Positions 38,900 through 49,265 of a stretch of 64,000 nucleotides of DNA are shown here, one piece after another (position 1 is the first letter of the stretch; every line of letters starts with the position of its first letter). Origin of the DNA: Batrachochytrium dendrobatidis JAM81 (taxonomy: Eukaryota > Chytridiomycota > Chytridiomycetes > Rhizophydiales); the NCBI RefSeq assembly GCF_000203795.2, contig NW_006281101.1, forward strand, positions 521,279 through 585,278. The letters run 5' to 3'. The position numbers and the translations under genes were made by a program. The notes beneath the pieces are model-generated. The model was given only the letters and a program-made list of their open reading frames with translations. It was not told the DNA's origin and made no database searches.

Positions 38900-39325
38900 T
38901 CACTGCAATTGCTTGTCCAGTCTTGCTTGAACTCTCTGCAATATTATTTAGATTAAAGCTTATTATTTACCACAATGTTGATATGCAGATCTCAATCAAC
39001 TTACAGCCATTCCAAACAAAACTTTCTGCTGGCTCTTGACAGCTTTAACTGCGTCTGGAATACTAACTCCTGGTCCTATTACATGCTTGACAATTGTTGG
39101 CTGCTTATTTAATGATGACACTGGTTTTGTTGTAACAAATGTCCTGACAGATGTACTTGCGATTGAGACTGATTCAGATACTGGTTCGGATACTGGCTCT
39201 GAATTGGTGAGATAATGACTATGCAACCGAGCATTGGCTGCTGCTATAGATTGTGTTTTTTTATCCGCCTTTTTGACTAGAGATGCATTGCTATCTATAG
39301 AATTGTCTGGTAGGGTTAGTGACAT
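38900..39325 (-). CDS. Small hypothetical protein, possibly with an extra upstream exon
   Basis: Exons 39325-39005 and 38935-38900, joined by a GTAAGT/TTGCAG intron in phase 0. The protein of about 118 residues ends LFGMARVQARLDKQLQ. It holds an SEPVSEPVSESVS repeat and a conserved-looking C-terminal part (GVSIPDAVKAVKSQQKVLFGMA). I do not recognise the family. A further ORF at 39625-39350 on the same strand (ends ATDNTGTWWH, with a possible donor at its end) may be an upstream exon, but no good acceptor links them. Without it, the ATG at 39325 is the start. Confidence 0.45.
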
Positions 39326-39669
39326 GTCAATATAACCGCAGCTTTCTCTCTAATGCCACCATGTACCTGTATTATCTGTAGCTCGAACCTCTTTTGTATC
39401 GGAAATGGATATGGCAGATGGCATCATGCCAGATGAAAGACATTGAGGGATATACAGAGTTTCTGGCAACTTTATGTCTGGATCAACCACTCTCCTTCGT
39501 GTGTAGGATTGGATCACATTACTTGGCTGCTGCAGTTTCTTGTGAAATCGTTGATGATGGTTTAATGGATAAGTCTGTGTTGCTGTTTGTGATGGCCACT
39601 GCATATCCTGCCGATTCTGTGGCATTTATTACCAAAACGATGTCGAGTTAAACCGACAAATTCACGTTT

Positions 39670-40071
39670 TATAGCCGTACTTGTAAATGCAATATTTTTG
39701 TAGCATTTTTGTATTATCTTGCTTTGGAATCAAAATACTTGTTCTTCTATTAGAAATCGACTTCAAGACAGCGTCCATCATACGATACAAACTAATTTGA
39801 ATTTTGCTTATTTTCATCTCTTGGTATAGCTATGTATTGCACAGTCTTCAAGTTGGTTGAGCACATGAGAACAGTCAAACCCAATTTTGAAATTGGTTTT
39901 AGATTTTGTACAAACTTGCTGTATTCTAATCTCATACGTTCGCGATCCAGTCAAAGAAAAACAGGAATGCAATTGTTGTTTCCATGCCAATCCCAAAAGA
40001 CTGGTGAATAAGGTGAGATTGACCGTTTATTATGTATTAACATTTTTATTTTACGTGAACAAGGCTGTAGT
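39670..40071. repeat. MITE-like repeat copy D
   Basis: Starts TATAGCCGTACTTGTAAAT and ends TTTTACGTGAACAAGGCTGTA. The interior shares TATCTTGCTTTGGAATCAAA, the CAGTCAAACCCAA region, and the GTTTATTATGTATTAACATT end with other copies. About 402 bp, diverged. No gene is seen in the rest of 39626-40261. Confidence 0.7.
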
Positions 40072-40261
40072 ATATTCTGTATCATGACTTGTTGATTTTC
40101 AACCAAATTCACTCATGGATACAGTTCCATCCTATAGCTTTGATGAGGTACGCTATTCTGCATGCACCGTCATAAACTTTAAAATAAAACGCAGTCATTT
40201 GGGGAAAAGTTATGTACTTTAATAGGAATACTTTGAAAAGCAAGGTCGAGCAGCTTCATGT

Positions 40262-41377
40262 TTAAAGCGTATTCAACCCATTCTCATCTACACCTACAGG
40301 TCCTGCCATCTGGATCCGTTGCAAAGTGGCAATTGAAGATTCAAGCACCTGTGTGGCAGATTGAATAAGTGGATCATACGAGGAACGATCTGTAGATGCA
40401 TCTCGTTTTGTCATGAGCTTAATCAAATGCCTTTGTCCTTGACGTACAATCGAATTCCATTGCTTGAGTTTCTGAAACATGAGTTTTTCAGCTTGGCCTG
40501 CCTGCTGTAGCTCCAGTCTCTTGGCAGCAATCTCGTTGCGCTTTGTAAGTGCATCTAAAATCATGGTAAGAATATCGTCATCAATATTATGGCGACCACG
40601 CTTGCCTGATCCACCTACACCAGGAATATCGTTACTTCCGCCAAGAGTACCAGCACTTGCAGCCAGATGTGCCAAACGACGATCGTGATGAGCCAGTGCA
40701 AGAGCAGCAGCAGTTGCTCCAGGCAACATTGCATCAGGCGATACAGTTCCACTCACACCCAATCCAATAGCATCCAAGCCATCATCAGACACATCATCCA
40801 TCATATTTTCCAACTCCTCATCAAACTTTCGTTTTGACGAATGCACCATTGGCATGGGCGGATCAAACATTCTGTAGTGCTTAAACTCATCCCACAAGCC
40901 AGCAATATGCACAACATCAATTCGCTTAATAGGTGTGGTGTTGATATATTTGTCAACAATGTAGCTGGCAGCATCAGAACAAAGCGGACCCGAACTTGCT
41001 CGACCTTGGTTTTCATTGTATAAAGCGACACAACCTCCATAGAACTTGATATCTCGTTTGAGATCTGCAAATCGATTCGTCAGACTCTTGGAAGATCTGG
41101 CTTGAGCAGTTTCATGTTGGACTTGCGGAAGCTCAATAAGATATCTTTCTAACCAGAATGTAATAACCCGGTTAGCAAGAGCCTCTTTAGTCTGACCCGG
41201 ACCTCCTTTTGAATGCTCTTCAGTTGCAGTCATATAGCAGGAAACAAGTAGCCGGTCTTCCTCTCGAGCAAAATTAGGGCCTCGTCCGCTCTTGGCTGGT
41301 GTAGAGGAGTTAGTGACAGCAGCGGCGGCAGCAGCAGCAGCATTGGCGGCCTTTGCAGCCATCCTTGTGCTCTGCAT
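40262..41377 (-). CDS. Myb/SANT (trihelix)-like DNA-binding protein
   Basis: Single-exon ORF of 371 residues. After a low-complexity Ala-rich start (codons GCA/GCG/GCC) comes a helix-turn-helix region: FAREEDRLLVSCYM, then NRVITFWLERYL, then LTNRFADLKRDIKFYGGCVALY. This resembles the Myb/SANT-like domain of NAM-associated and PIF/Harbinger-accessory proteins (EED-LL, W, and a LK-RW-like segment). The C-terminal half has an acidic stretch, then a helix rich in Lys/Gln (MILDALTKRNEIAAKRLELQ). It probably binds DNA as a transcription factor or is derived from a transposon accessory protein. The first ATG of the ORF was taken. Which of two close ATGs is used does not change the domain. Confidence 0.7.
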   Translation of the reverse strand: MQSTRMAAKAANAAAAAAAAVTNSSTPAKSGRGPNFAREEDRLLVSCYMTATEEHSKGGPGQTKEALANRVITFWLERYLIELPQVQHETAQARSSKSLTNRFADLKRDIKFYGGCVALYNENQGRASSGPLCSDAASYIVDKYINTTPIKRIDVVHIAGLWDEFKHYRMFDPPMPMVHSSKRKFDEELENMMDDVSDDGLDAIGLGVSGTVSPDAMLPGATAAALALAHHDRRLAHLAASAGTLGGSNDIPGVGGSGKRGRHNIDDDILTMILDALTKRNEIAAKRLELQQAGQAEKLMFQKLKQWNSIVRQGQRHLIKLMTKRDASTDRSSYDPLIQSATQVLESSIATLQRIQMAGPVGVDENGLNTL

Positions 41378-41542
41378 AAAAGCAGGTCTATAGGAAATGA
41401 GTCGATAGATATATAGACTAAATCAAGACTTGAACAATTGACAGTCGGATGGTGTTTGAAGAACAGTAGTTACAATATAGCGACGAGGTTTACAGTCCAA
41501 CTGGTAAAATTTTGGTTTCGTTTAAAACTCGGCATTTCATAT

Positions 41543-42091
41543 TACAGCTGTATTCACATGAAATAAAATACTGTCTTGCAGTCATTGTTTTGCTTTGGAA
41601 TAGACAATGGCTAGATGTGTGTGCTTCTCTACTACAGATTGCCTTTTCAATGAACACAATGCTCATCATACGAGATTAAATTTGGGTTTGAACAGAGATT
41701 ATTCTCATTTTTTATAATCATACATTATACACTCTCCTGATTCATTCACTGCAATCCAGATACTGGATTGTTTTAATGTTGTCAAGAAAACTTGATGTTG
41801 TTGCACTCTAATCTCAGATACGCTCGCGTTCTAGTTCAATGATTGCACTTTAGAAATGAAACTGATGTTTTCCATCAGCCATACAATATTTACTTGTAAT
41901 GTTCATTGTGTAAGAGTCAAGATTGAACAAATGTGAATACTGCTCCAGGCATTCGCTCAGTTGCTTTATATAAAATGAGTAAAGATCAGTCAATTAAACA
42001 GCTCAAAAGACACTGTTCAGTAAGATTGATAGAGATTGGCTGTTTATCATTACTTTGGCATTGTCTTCCACTTTGCGTGAATACGATTGCA
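41543..42091. repeat. MITE-like repeat copy E (about 549 bp)
   Basis: Starts TACAGCTGTATTCACATGAA and ends CTTTGCGTGAATACGATTGCA. It has the family core (TCTTGCAGTCATTGTTTTGC, CTACAGATTGCC, AACACAATGCTCATC, the ATACATTATACA segment, CTCGCGTTCTAGT, the GTCAAGATTGAACAA part). A near full-length but aged copy. It fills most of the 41378-42192 gap, where nothing else is recognised. Confidence 0.8.
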
Positions 42092-42192
42092 AATCAAAGA
42101 ATGTAAATCCATTGCGATGGATTAGATTGTAGTTTGATATCAGATTGTGAATTCGCAATTCTTTGTTCGACTCTCGACAACTTGCAAAAACA

Positions 42193-44416
42193 ATGAGATT
42201 GGCTGCTGCTTCTTTCCAGAAAGCTGTCATGGCCATACGACCTGCTGCTAATAGCTTTAACCTGGCTGCCTGTTCCAGCTGCTCTTTTTCTAGGCAGACA
42301 GCTTCCATTAGTGCCTTTGGCAGGTCCTCTACTCAGGCCCGTCATGGTAAAATCAGCCTGCTTTGACATTGGCAACAGTTGATGAATTGGCAATAGCTAT
42401 CTGCTAGGATTGATGTTTCCCATCATAATGGAGCTGTATAAAGTCATACCTTGCCATACTTTGATTTTTGAATGCTTGTCATGACATAATGAGCCTGATG
42501 TCATTTTCTCTATTCTGGGCTTACGATTCAATACTAATTATACCTGAACCTCGACCTGCTATTTCCTATAGCCTCTACATCCTCAAAAACAAAGACCATG
42601 TCTCGCGAGGCTTACTCGATTACTTCTCGCTGGTTTGTTCCTCCTCGTACTCGTCAGACTACCGAGTTTGTTGGTACGTTTTTGAATGATTGACAACACA
42701 GTTGGATTTGCCTTGTCGCATCTTGAAACTTGATGTTTTCATGGACTGTTATGGATGGTGTAATTTTGTAGATCTGATCCATTGGTTTATTTGTATATTA
42801 ATTACAAATGCGACTGACCGTGCATCACTTTTTGAATCTCATTGGCATCTGTCAACCCCTTTAATATGAATCGCTAACATTTAAATAAAACTATAATGTA
42901 GAGGTTCCCATTCGAGAGGGAAGCGATCCTACGCTTAATACTTACACTGTCAACTTTGGTCCTCAGCATCCTGCTGCTCATGGTGTGTTGCGGCTACTTC
43001 TTGAACTTCGTGGTGAAACAATTATTCGTGCTGATCCTCACGTTGGCCTTCTTCATCGTGGAACCGAAAAACTCATTGAATACAAGACATATTTGCAAGC
43101 TTTACCATATTTTGATCGACTAGACTATGGTATGTTTTGACAACAGCAACAATTCAATTTCTATGGATAGTTTTTGTGTAAAAATGAGCACTGTTGCTTG
43201 GTTGATCTATGTTACGACTGATAAGCTTGTCAAGACTGGAATGACTGATTTTTAATTTACCTGAATCTTGTTTTTTCAATTCAATGTATCACTCCAATAC
43301 ATATTCGTTTCAATAACCAGTTTCCATGATGTGCAATGAGCAAGCTTACTCTCTGGCTGTTGAAAAGCTTCTCAACATTCATGTTCCACCTCGTGCTAAA
43401 TATATCCGTACACTCTTTGGTGAAATCACCCGAATTTTAAATCACATCATGGCCGTGGCTACTCACGCTCTCGATGTGGGTGCACTCACTCCTTTTCTAT
43501 GGCTTTTTGAAGAGCGAGAAAAGCTCATGGAGTTTTACGAGCGAGTTTCCGGTGCTCGCATGCACGCTGCCTATATTCGTCCAGGCGGTGTTTCTCTTGA
43601 CCTTCCCATTGGCCTCATGGAAGATATCCACAAATGGGCATTGCAGTACTCTTCTCGAATCGACGAACTTGAGGAAGCGCTTTCCAACAGTCGTATTTGG
43701 AAAAACCGTCTTCGTGAAGTAGGTGTTGTGACAGCTCAAGAAGCTCTCGGCTTTTCTTTTTCCGGAGTCATGCTCCGTGGAAGTGGTGTTGAATGGGATT
43801 TGCGCAAGGAGCAACCTTATGACGCTTACGATGAAGTCGACTTTGATATTGCAGTTGGTACCAACGGGGACTGCTACGATCGATACCTGTGTCGTGTAGA
43901 GGAAATGAGACAGAGCTTGCGTATTATTGATCAGTGCATTAAGCAGATGCCTGCCGGACCTGTCAAGGTGGATGACAACAAGATTGTTCCACCTTCTCGA
44001 GCTTCAATGAAGGAAAGCATGGAGGCTCTGATTCATCACTTTAAACTATACTCGGAAGGCTACTCTGTTCCTGCTGGAGAAGTAAGTTGTTTTAAAAATA
44101 ACTTTTAGGATGCTCGAGTCTAATTTCTTGCCATGACTGGTTTAGACCTACACTGTGATTGAAGCACCCAAGGGTGAGTTTGGCGTGTTCCTGGTATCTG
44201 ATGGAACCAGTCGCCCATACAGATGTCATATCCGTGCACCTGGATTTCCACATCTTGCTGCTGTCGATTTTATGAGCAAAGGTCACTTGTTAGCTGATGC
44301 CGTTACTATTATTGGTACCTGTGACATTGTGTTTGGTAAGTTTATTTACGGATGGTTTGCTTATGTTGAATGGATTTATACTTAAATATTTGGTGATAGG
44401 TGAGGTGGATCGTTGA
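42193..44416 (+). CDS. NDUFS2: NADH:ubiquinone oxidoreductase 49-kDa subunit (complex I)
   Basis: Six exons: 42193-42346, 42572-42673, 42902-43129, 43321-44081, 44146-44335, 44400-44416. They give 483 residues in consistent phase. The N-terminus is basic and Ser/Ala-rich, a mitochondrial presequence. The mature part shows [73 protein letters not shown]-like [26 protein letters not shown], and the C-terminal [12 protein letters not shown]. The subunit sits in the peripheral arm of complex I and forms the quinone site with the PSST subunit. The last exon is only 17 bases (EVDR-stop) and is needed to complete the conserved end. Confidence 0.96.
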
Positions 44417-44852
44417 TTTTCAAAGGTATTTCTTCAAAGTCTGTTTTCAAAGGAAGTTGGAAAGCAAGCAACAATCATACGAGTCTATTAAATCTTACAA
44501 TCTGTTCAATTAAATGCGTTGGTATTTCTTGCTGGTTTATAAAGCTTTATTGGGGTTTACTTTTGAGCGTTGATCTAGGATAGATGCTCACTTTGGATTG
44601 GCATTAATAAAGACAATAACTGAACAACTTTCTTGAAGACGATGGTAGATGAAGAGCAGTGCTTGTCTAGTTTTGAATGAAATGCGCACTCAAAGTTGAC
44701 ACTAAACCTAATATGACGGAGTTGTTAGTTTTTTAATGTTGGATTCACGACAGCAGATCGAGTTGTATTCCTGAGCTTGAATAAAACCCAACTTTTTGTA
44801 TCGAGTTGATCCGACTTTCACGACAGGACCAACTAAAGTGGAAATACTAAAC
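44417..44852. other. Intergenic, nothing firm
   Basis: Between the complex I subunit stop and the first ATG of the next gene. I see no clear copy of the repeat families and no domain-bearing ORF. The last part is open in frame with the following gene, so that gene may start a little upstream. Confidence 0.4.
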
Positions 44853-46946
44853 ATGCTAGTATCTACGACTCCTCTTCCAGTATTGAGACCATTAGACTTG
44901 AACAACGACCATGATAGCGACGAGACTATTGGCAAGCATACTGCTTGTAAATCTCATCTGAACACTTTCCTGGATGATCATGACAGAGCACAAGTGTCTC
45001 GCTATGGTCCAGCACAGACACAACCATCAGAACTATTATCTACCGGACAAAAGCATTCATCTGCTCGAATAGTTGCATCCAATAGAGGAACACCACCTAC
45101 TCAAATTAAACGCATATCCAACTCTCAAGTCGGACAAGTCCGCTCAACAACGTCCTCACTATCTCCAAAACCATCTGGACCATCGTCAACACCTATTGCT
45201 ACAGCTCCAACTAAACATTCAGCAAAAGCAAGTTCAAGAGCAAATAGACCAGTACAGAATAGTATTCAGTCTTTTTCACCATCTATTGGACGAGCTCAGT
45301 CAGCACAACAGCAAATCGATCATCTCCTGTTGCTACGTCAACGAGACAACTTGTTGATGCGATCACAGCATTTACAGCAGCTGCTACGTGAAGCAGAATG
45401 TACAGTGACCAAGCAAGCCAAGGAAATACAAGTTCTTCGTCACGCTGTGTCCGATTCCAATCCATTTGACTCCAACACACACCCTTTTAGATATAATGTC
45501 GATAATACTAATGACACGATTGGAGATATTTCGGATGGGTTCAATACAATTGAAGCACACCGAACCATATCCGACTTATTAGTAACTGTAGCAACGTTAC
45601 GGTCAGAGTTGACTGCCACCAAAGAACAGTTGGCAATAGAGCAGCATGCTACTAGCCATGCAATGATAAATCGGGTATGCTGTCCGTCCTGTGGAGTATG
45701 GTTTCAAGTGGGCCAGTCAGAAAATACATGCATCTCAAACCAAAAAGATACAGCTGCGAGCACTGCTTCTACCATACCATCAAGACCCTATGTGTCTACC
45801 AGATCTGGGCTTGAAGCAAAAAGATCTCATGTCCACATGCTGAATCAAATTGATCAAAACGATGAGATTATTGAGATTGAGATGCCATCATTGGTCATGT
45901 CTGGTATCCGTAATCGTGCAGAGGGCTTGATAAACTCGACTGGGAAAAACACTATAAATGGAACACATTGCTCATTGCCTAGTTCTACCACCTCAACTCA
46001 TTACAACACTGGCTTGGTGCGGATTGGTACTTTTAATCAAGGCGATGATGCTGACTCGAGACATTTGGAGTGTAACCATCCCACATCTCCAAATAGTCGT
46101 AATAGAGGTGGGAACGAATTTGATGATAGTCAATGTATCAGTATGATTGGCAGCTTGCTAGACGATACGCATTTGATGGAATCCACGGCAGAAGAAAGCT
46201 TTAGCCAACCACCCCGAGCAGATTTCACTAATGGGTTGGAAAACATAGATAGAATCTATCAATCACCTTCCAAAGAGATTCTTGTTGAAACATTCCATTC
46301 TGGATCTGGATCTGGATCTGGATCTCCCACACGCAAGCAACCTGTACGTTATCACATGGATGCTCATTCGCCCCGTCATACCAAATCCGATGCATTTCAA
46401 GAGCAGTTTATAGGCATTAAAACTGCCAGCCAGATGCTAATTCCAGAACCATCAATCCCATATGCAAGTGCTCCACCAGTATCTAGTCGGCTACTATCCC
46501 CTATCCCAACTGTTTCTGCAACAGGCAAAGCAAGTAGTCTAACAAGCACCAAGGCAGTACTACCATATCCTCAATCACAATCTCATTTAGGACTACAAAT
46601 GATATCTCCTGCACAACATTCAAAAGGATCATCTAATCCAACTAGATACCTGCAGCCACATGAACCTACACCTGTCTGGGTCGATGGAGCATTGACGTCA
46701 AAAAAGACGTCCACTTGGATATCCTCAATAGACAAACAGTTGATTATCAAAGAGCGGGATGCGTTGGAGGAGGAGTTGTTGTTGCGGTATATGCAGCTGC
46801 GTAAGATGGAACAACGTTACACGGCCGAGTTGGAACAACGCGATCGCGAACTGGAGGCCATCAAGTTAAAGACTGCAATCGATGCTAGTGGTAAAAGTAC
46901 CAATGTCCGATTTTCATTAGCTCCAAGAACCTCCACTCCAGAGTAA
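44853..46946 (+). CDS. Coiled-coil protein with CxxC motif, unrecognised
   Basis: Continuous ORF of about 697 residues from the ATG at 44853; the frame is open about 60 bases further upstream. The N-terminal third is Ser/Thr/Pro/Gln-rich and probably disordered. Coiled-coil-like helices follow: IDHLLLLRQRDNLLMRSQHL and SDLLVTVATLRSELTATKEQ. Then comes VCCPSCGVWF, a possible half zinc site, then more disorder including SGSGSGS, and a highly charged C-terminal coil (IIKERDALEEELLLRYMQL). No enzyme or membrane motif. This layout is common in scaffold, centrosomal or flagellar proteins, but the role is not known. Confidence 0.75.
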   Translation: MLVSTTPLPVLRPLDLNNDHDSDETIGKHTACKSHLNTFLDDHDRAQVSRYGPAQTQPSELLSTGQKHSSARIVASNRGTPPTQIKRISNSQVGQVRSTTSSLSPKPSGPSSTPIATAPTKHSAKASSRANRPVQNSIQSFSPSIGRAQSAQQQIDHLLLLRQRDNLLMRSQHLQQLLREAECTVTKQAKEIQVLRHAVSDSNPFDSNTHPFRYNVDNTNDTIGDISDGFNTIEAHRTISDLLVTVATLRSELTATKEQLAIEQHATSHAMINRVCCPSCGVWFQVGQSENTCISNQKDTAASTASTIPSRPYVSTRSGLEAKRSHVHMLNQIDQNDEIIEIEMPSLVMSGIRNRAEGLINSTGKNTINGTHCSLPSSTTSTHYNTGLVRIGTFNQGDDADSRHLECNHPTSPNSRNRGGNEFDDSQCISMIGSLLDDTHLMESTAEESFSQPPRADFTNGLENIDRIYQSPSKEILVETFHSGSGSGSGSPTRKQPVRYHMDAHSPRHTKSDAFQEQFIGIKTASQMLIPEPSIPYASAPPVSSRLLSPIPTVSATGKASSLTSTKAVLPYPQSQSHLGLQMISPAQHSKGSSNPTRYLQPHEPTPVWVDGALTSKKTSTWISSIDKQLIIKERDALEEELLLRYMQLRKMEQRYTAELEQRDRELEAIKLKTAIDASGKSTNVRFSLAPRTSTPE

Positions 46947-47117
46947 ATAAGATGATGGAAAACAAGCACAATTCCATTGGCCAGTGCTCTACTTGTAAAG
47001 TGTATCATTTACTCGATCCTAACCTTTCACCTCACAATCCCGATCCCAAACACAGAATAGAATAAAACACAAGATTAAGAAACCTAAGACTTTTTTTGGT
47101 GATTACAACACTTGAAT

Positions 47118-47965
47118 TCACTTGGAGTAGCTCCAGACGTTCTTAAGGTAGCCATCAAGAGTAGCAAGACGGTTGAGGGAGTCATCAGATTCTCCAGCAG
47201 CACGAACAAATCCAGAAAAGGCATAGGTTTTGAAGGTGCCAGTGAGACGGCCTTGAGCATCAACATCACCAATGTTGATTTGGACGGCAGCGTGGTCCTT
47301 GGCGGCAATGAGGCGGCCAGTGGCAGAACTAAGATTCATAATAAAAGTTAGTACAACTAGATCAAAAGCTAAAGTGTACAACAGAGCCAATCTATAAATT
47401 CAAATGGTAGCTAAACAAGTGATTGTCGCATTGTCCATTCAGATCAATAGGTTGCATTCCAGGAAATACACGCCAAGTCAATACCAGAATGTTCAGCTAT
47501 ATTCTCAACATCCTAGCATCAGCTTGACGACCAATTGAATTCACAAATAGAACACAATCAGCTAATAGACAGCACATTCTCTTGTTGAAATAAAAAAAAG
47601 GTTGTATGCAACAACCAGTTCAAAATCGACTGTTCAAGTCGCTCAAATGGGAGCTGAAGTTTAACAACAGTTAATGATCAAGCATGACAACGCACCATTT
47701 GCGAGGAATGTAGAGGTCAACAATCTATGCATGTACATCACAGAGTTAGCCAGGTCCGATCCAGTTATACAAAGTTGGTTGTAGTGGTCAATGAATTGTC
47801 AGATACAAGATGTTAATATGATTTAAATCAGCAGCATTTAATCACTATAAAGCAACGTTTTGTCATGTAGTATGCACCACTGGTACAGAGATATGTACCA
47901 ACGAATGATGGAGCAAGCTTTGTTCAAGTGCAACTCTGACTGACCTGATGCTTGTCGTTTTCCAT
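47118..47965 (-). CDS. RPS21: 40S ribosomal protein S21 (eS21)
   Basis: Three minus-strand exons: 47965-47945 (21 nt), 47724-47696 (29 nt), 47328-47118. They give 86 residues, as expected. The short exons encode MENDKHQ and [10 protein letters not shown]. The last encodes [20 protein letters not shown], then [20 protein letters not shown], then [12 protein letters not shown]. All are eS21 hallmarks. It is a small-subunit ribosomal protein needed for 18S rRNA maturation. The longer ATG ORF seen upstream of exon 3 (start 47390) reads intron sequence and is wrong. Two introns very near the 5' end are typical of fungal ribosomal protein genes. Confidence 0.92.
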
Positions 47966-48550
47966 TTTGTGTAAGTGGGGAAGAAAAGAAATCGAAAAGT
48001 GAACTTGAGCCAACAAATTGTTTACCAAATGCTTGAAATTCCTAACAGATTTGTCAAAGTCTTTAAAAAAATGGCTTGATTTTCCCTTTCTTTACAATTT
48101 GGTGTAACGTCAAGAATTTTCTTCAACTCGGTAAAATCACGTGTTGTGGCGCAGTTGATATTGACACATTTGATTGGCTCTATTAGAAATTATCCGATCA
48201 CATGAAATGCAGTCTTGGTTGATCTTGAATATGCCAGCAAGATATGCAATGCTTTAGGTATTCGAGACACACTTTGTCAGCCTGCTAAACCTCTTGTTAT
48301 TGTGTAGCACGCTACTCTGATACAGCTAGAGCCATCGAGTATTCATAATATTGCTATAGTTGAACTTTATTTAAAAACCCACATTCTTGAAGAATCCAGC
48401 TTGAGTGTGTACAGGGCATTGTGGTGAAACATGAGTAATATAAATACAAAATAGTGAGCATTGCAATGTATTATTTATTTTTATCGGATACAGTAGGAGT
48501 CATATCTGCCGTATAATCCAATTCTGAGCTCAACATTGGCGGTTTGCAAT

Positions 48551-48740
48551 GTCGATTATATTCACATAAAATGTAACATCTGTATCTTGCTTTCAAGTAA
48601 ACAATGGTCAAGTATTCAGTTTTCCTACTACAGACTGACTGCTTCAATTAGCATTCGGGATCTTTTGTGCCTGGAATTGCAGATCGTACAAAACCATTTT
48701 TTATTGTGCTCAAATAATTATCTGCAGGGTTTAATAATGG
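48551..48740. repeat. MITE-like repeat, degraded copy I
   Basis: Only the left half is recognisable: ATTCACATAAAATGTAACATC, then CTTGCTTTCAAGTAAACAATGG and TTTTCCTACTACAGACTGAC, in the same order as in the good copies. No clear right end was seen. Confidence 0.5.
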
Positions 48741-48811
48741 ACAATACGAAGCCTATACCTCGTGGCATTGTTTGCTGAACAGTTGGTAGAACAGTAGAAC
48801 TAGCAGGTTAC

Positions 48812-49185
48812 GATTGATGATAAGGGATAAGAATGGGAAAATGAAGTGAGGAATTTCTAGTCTTGATGCTGCTGTTTTGAAGATATCAGTTTATTATTCA
48901 TCTATTGATTTAGATGGCAGGAATATTGACCGTGTCTGTGTACCACAACGACAATCTGACTTGTCGACACGGTCAGTTTGCTAACAATCTGCTTCTCTTG
49001 ATTCAATGCAGAACAACGATGCATACAGTCTTGCTCTGACACGATCTTGAGCATCCCACTTGTATATTCTACGCTAATCTGAATCAATCGTGTAATTTTA
49101 CGAGGAATTTACGTTTCCGAAATGTTGCAACAATAGTCTGTTTGCCATCAGAATGTTTAAAACATGCCGAAATTGGCTTGAAATG
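48812..49185 (+). repeat. Dispersed repeat family 2, diverged copy
   Basis: Matches 58150-58540 in order: GAAGATATCAGTTTATTATTC versus GCAAATATCAGTAGATTGTTC; CTTGCTCTGACACGATCTTGAG versus CTTGTTCTAGCACGATCTTCAA; AATCGTGTAATTTTAC versus AATCGTGCAATGTCAC; CTGTTTGCCATCAGAATGTTTAAAACATG versus a near-identical end. Non-coding. Confidence 0.7.
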
Positions 49186-49265
49186 GAAATAAATATTTAT
49201 GCTACGTTCTCATTCCATTTGTCTTCAGTTTAACCCGTTCAATTATTGACTTGCACGCCATTAGT

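Larger units (their letters stand above)
47966..49265. other. Intergenic region with degraded repeats
   Basis: Upstream of RPS21 (minus) and of the RCC1-like gene (plus). About 48551-48740 carries a worn family-1 repeat: ATTATATTCACATAAAATG, then TATCTTGCTTTCAAGTAAAC and CTACAGACTGACTGCTTCAA. About 48812-49185 is family 2 (listed separately). The first 500 bases hold the RPS21 promoter and show nothing else. Confidence 0.5.

Noticed and set aside
47331..47390. ATG at 47390 as the start of ribosomal protein S21
   Set aside because: It reads intron sequence ([10 protein letters not shown]...). The true N-terminus [17 protein letters not shown] is in two upstream mini-exons.
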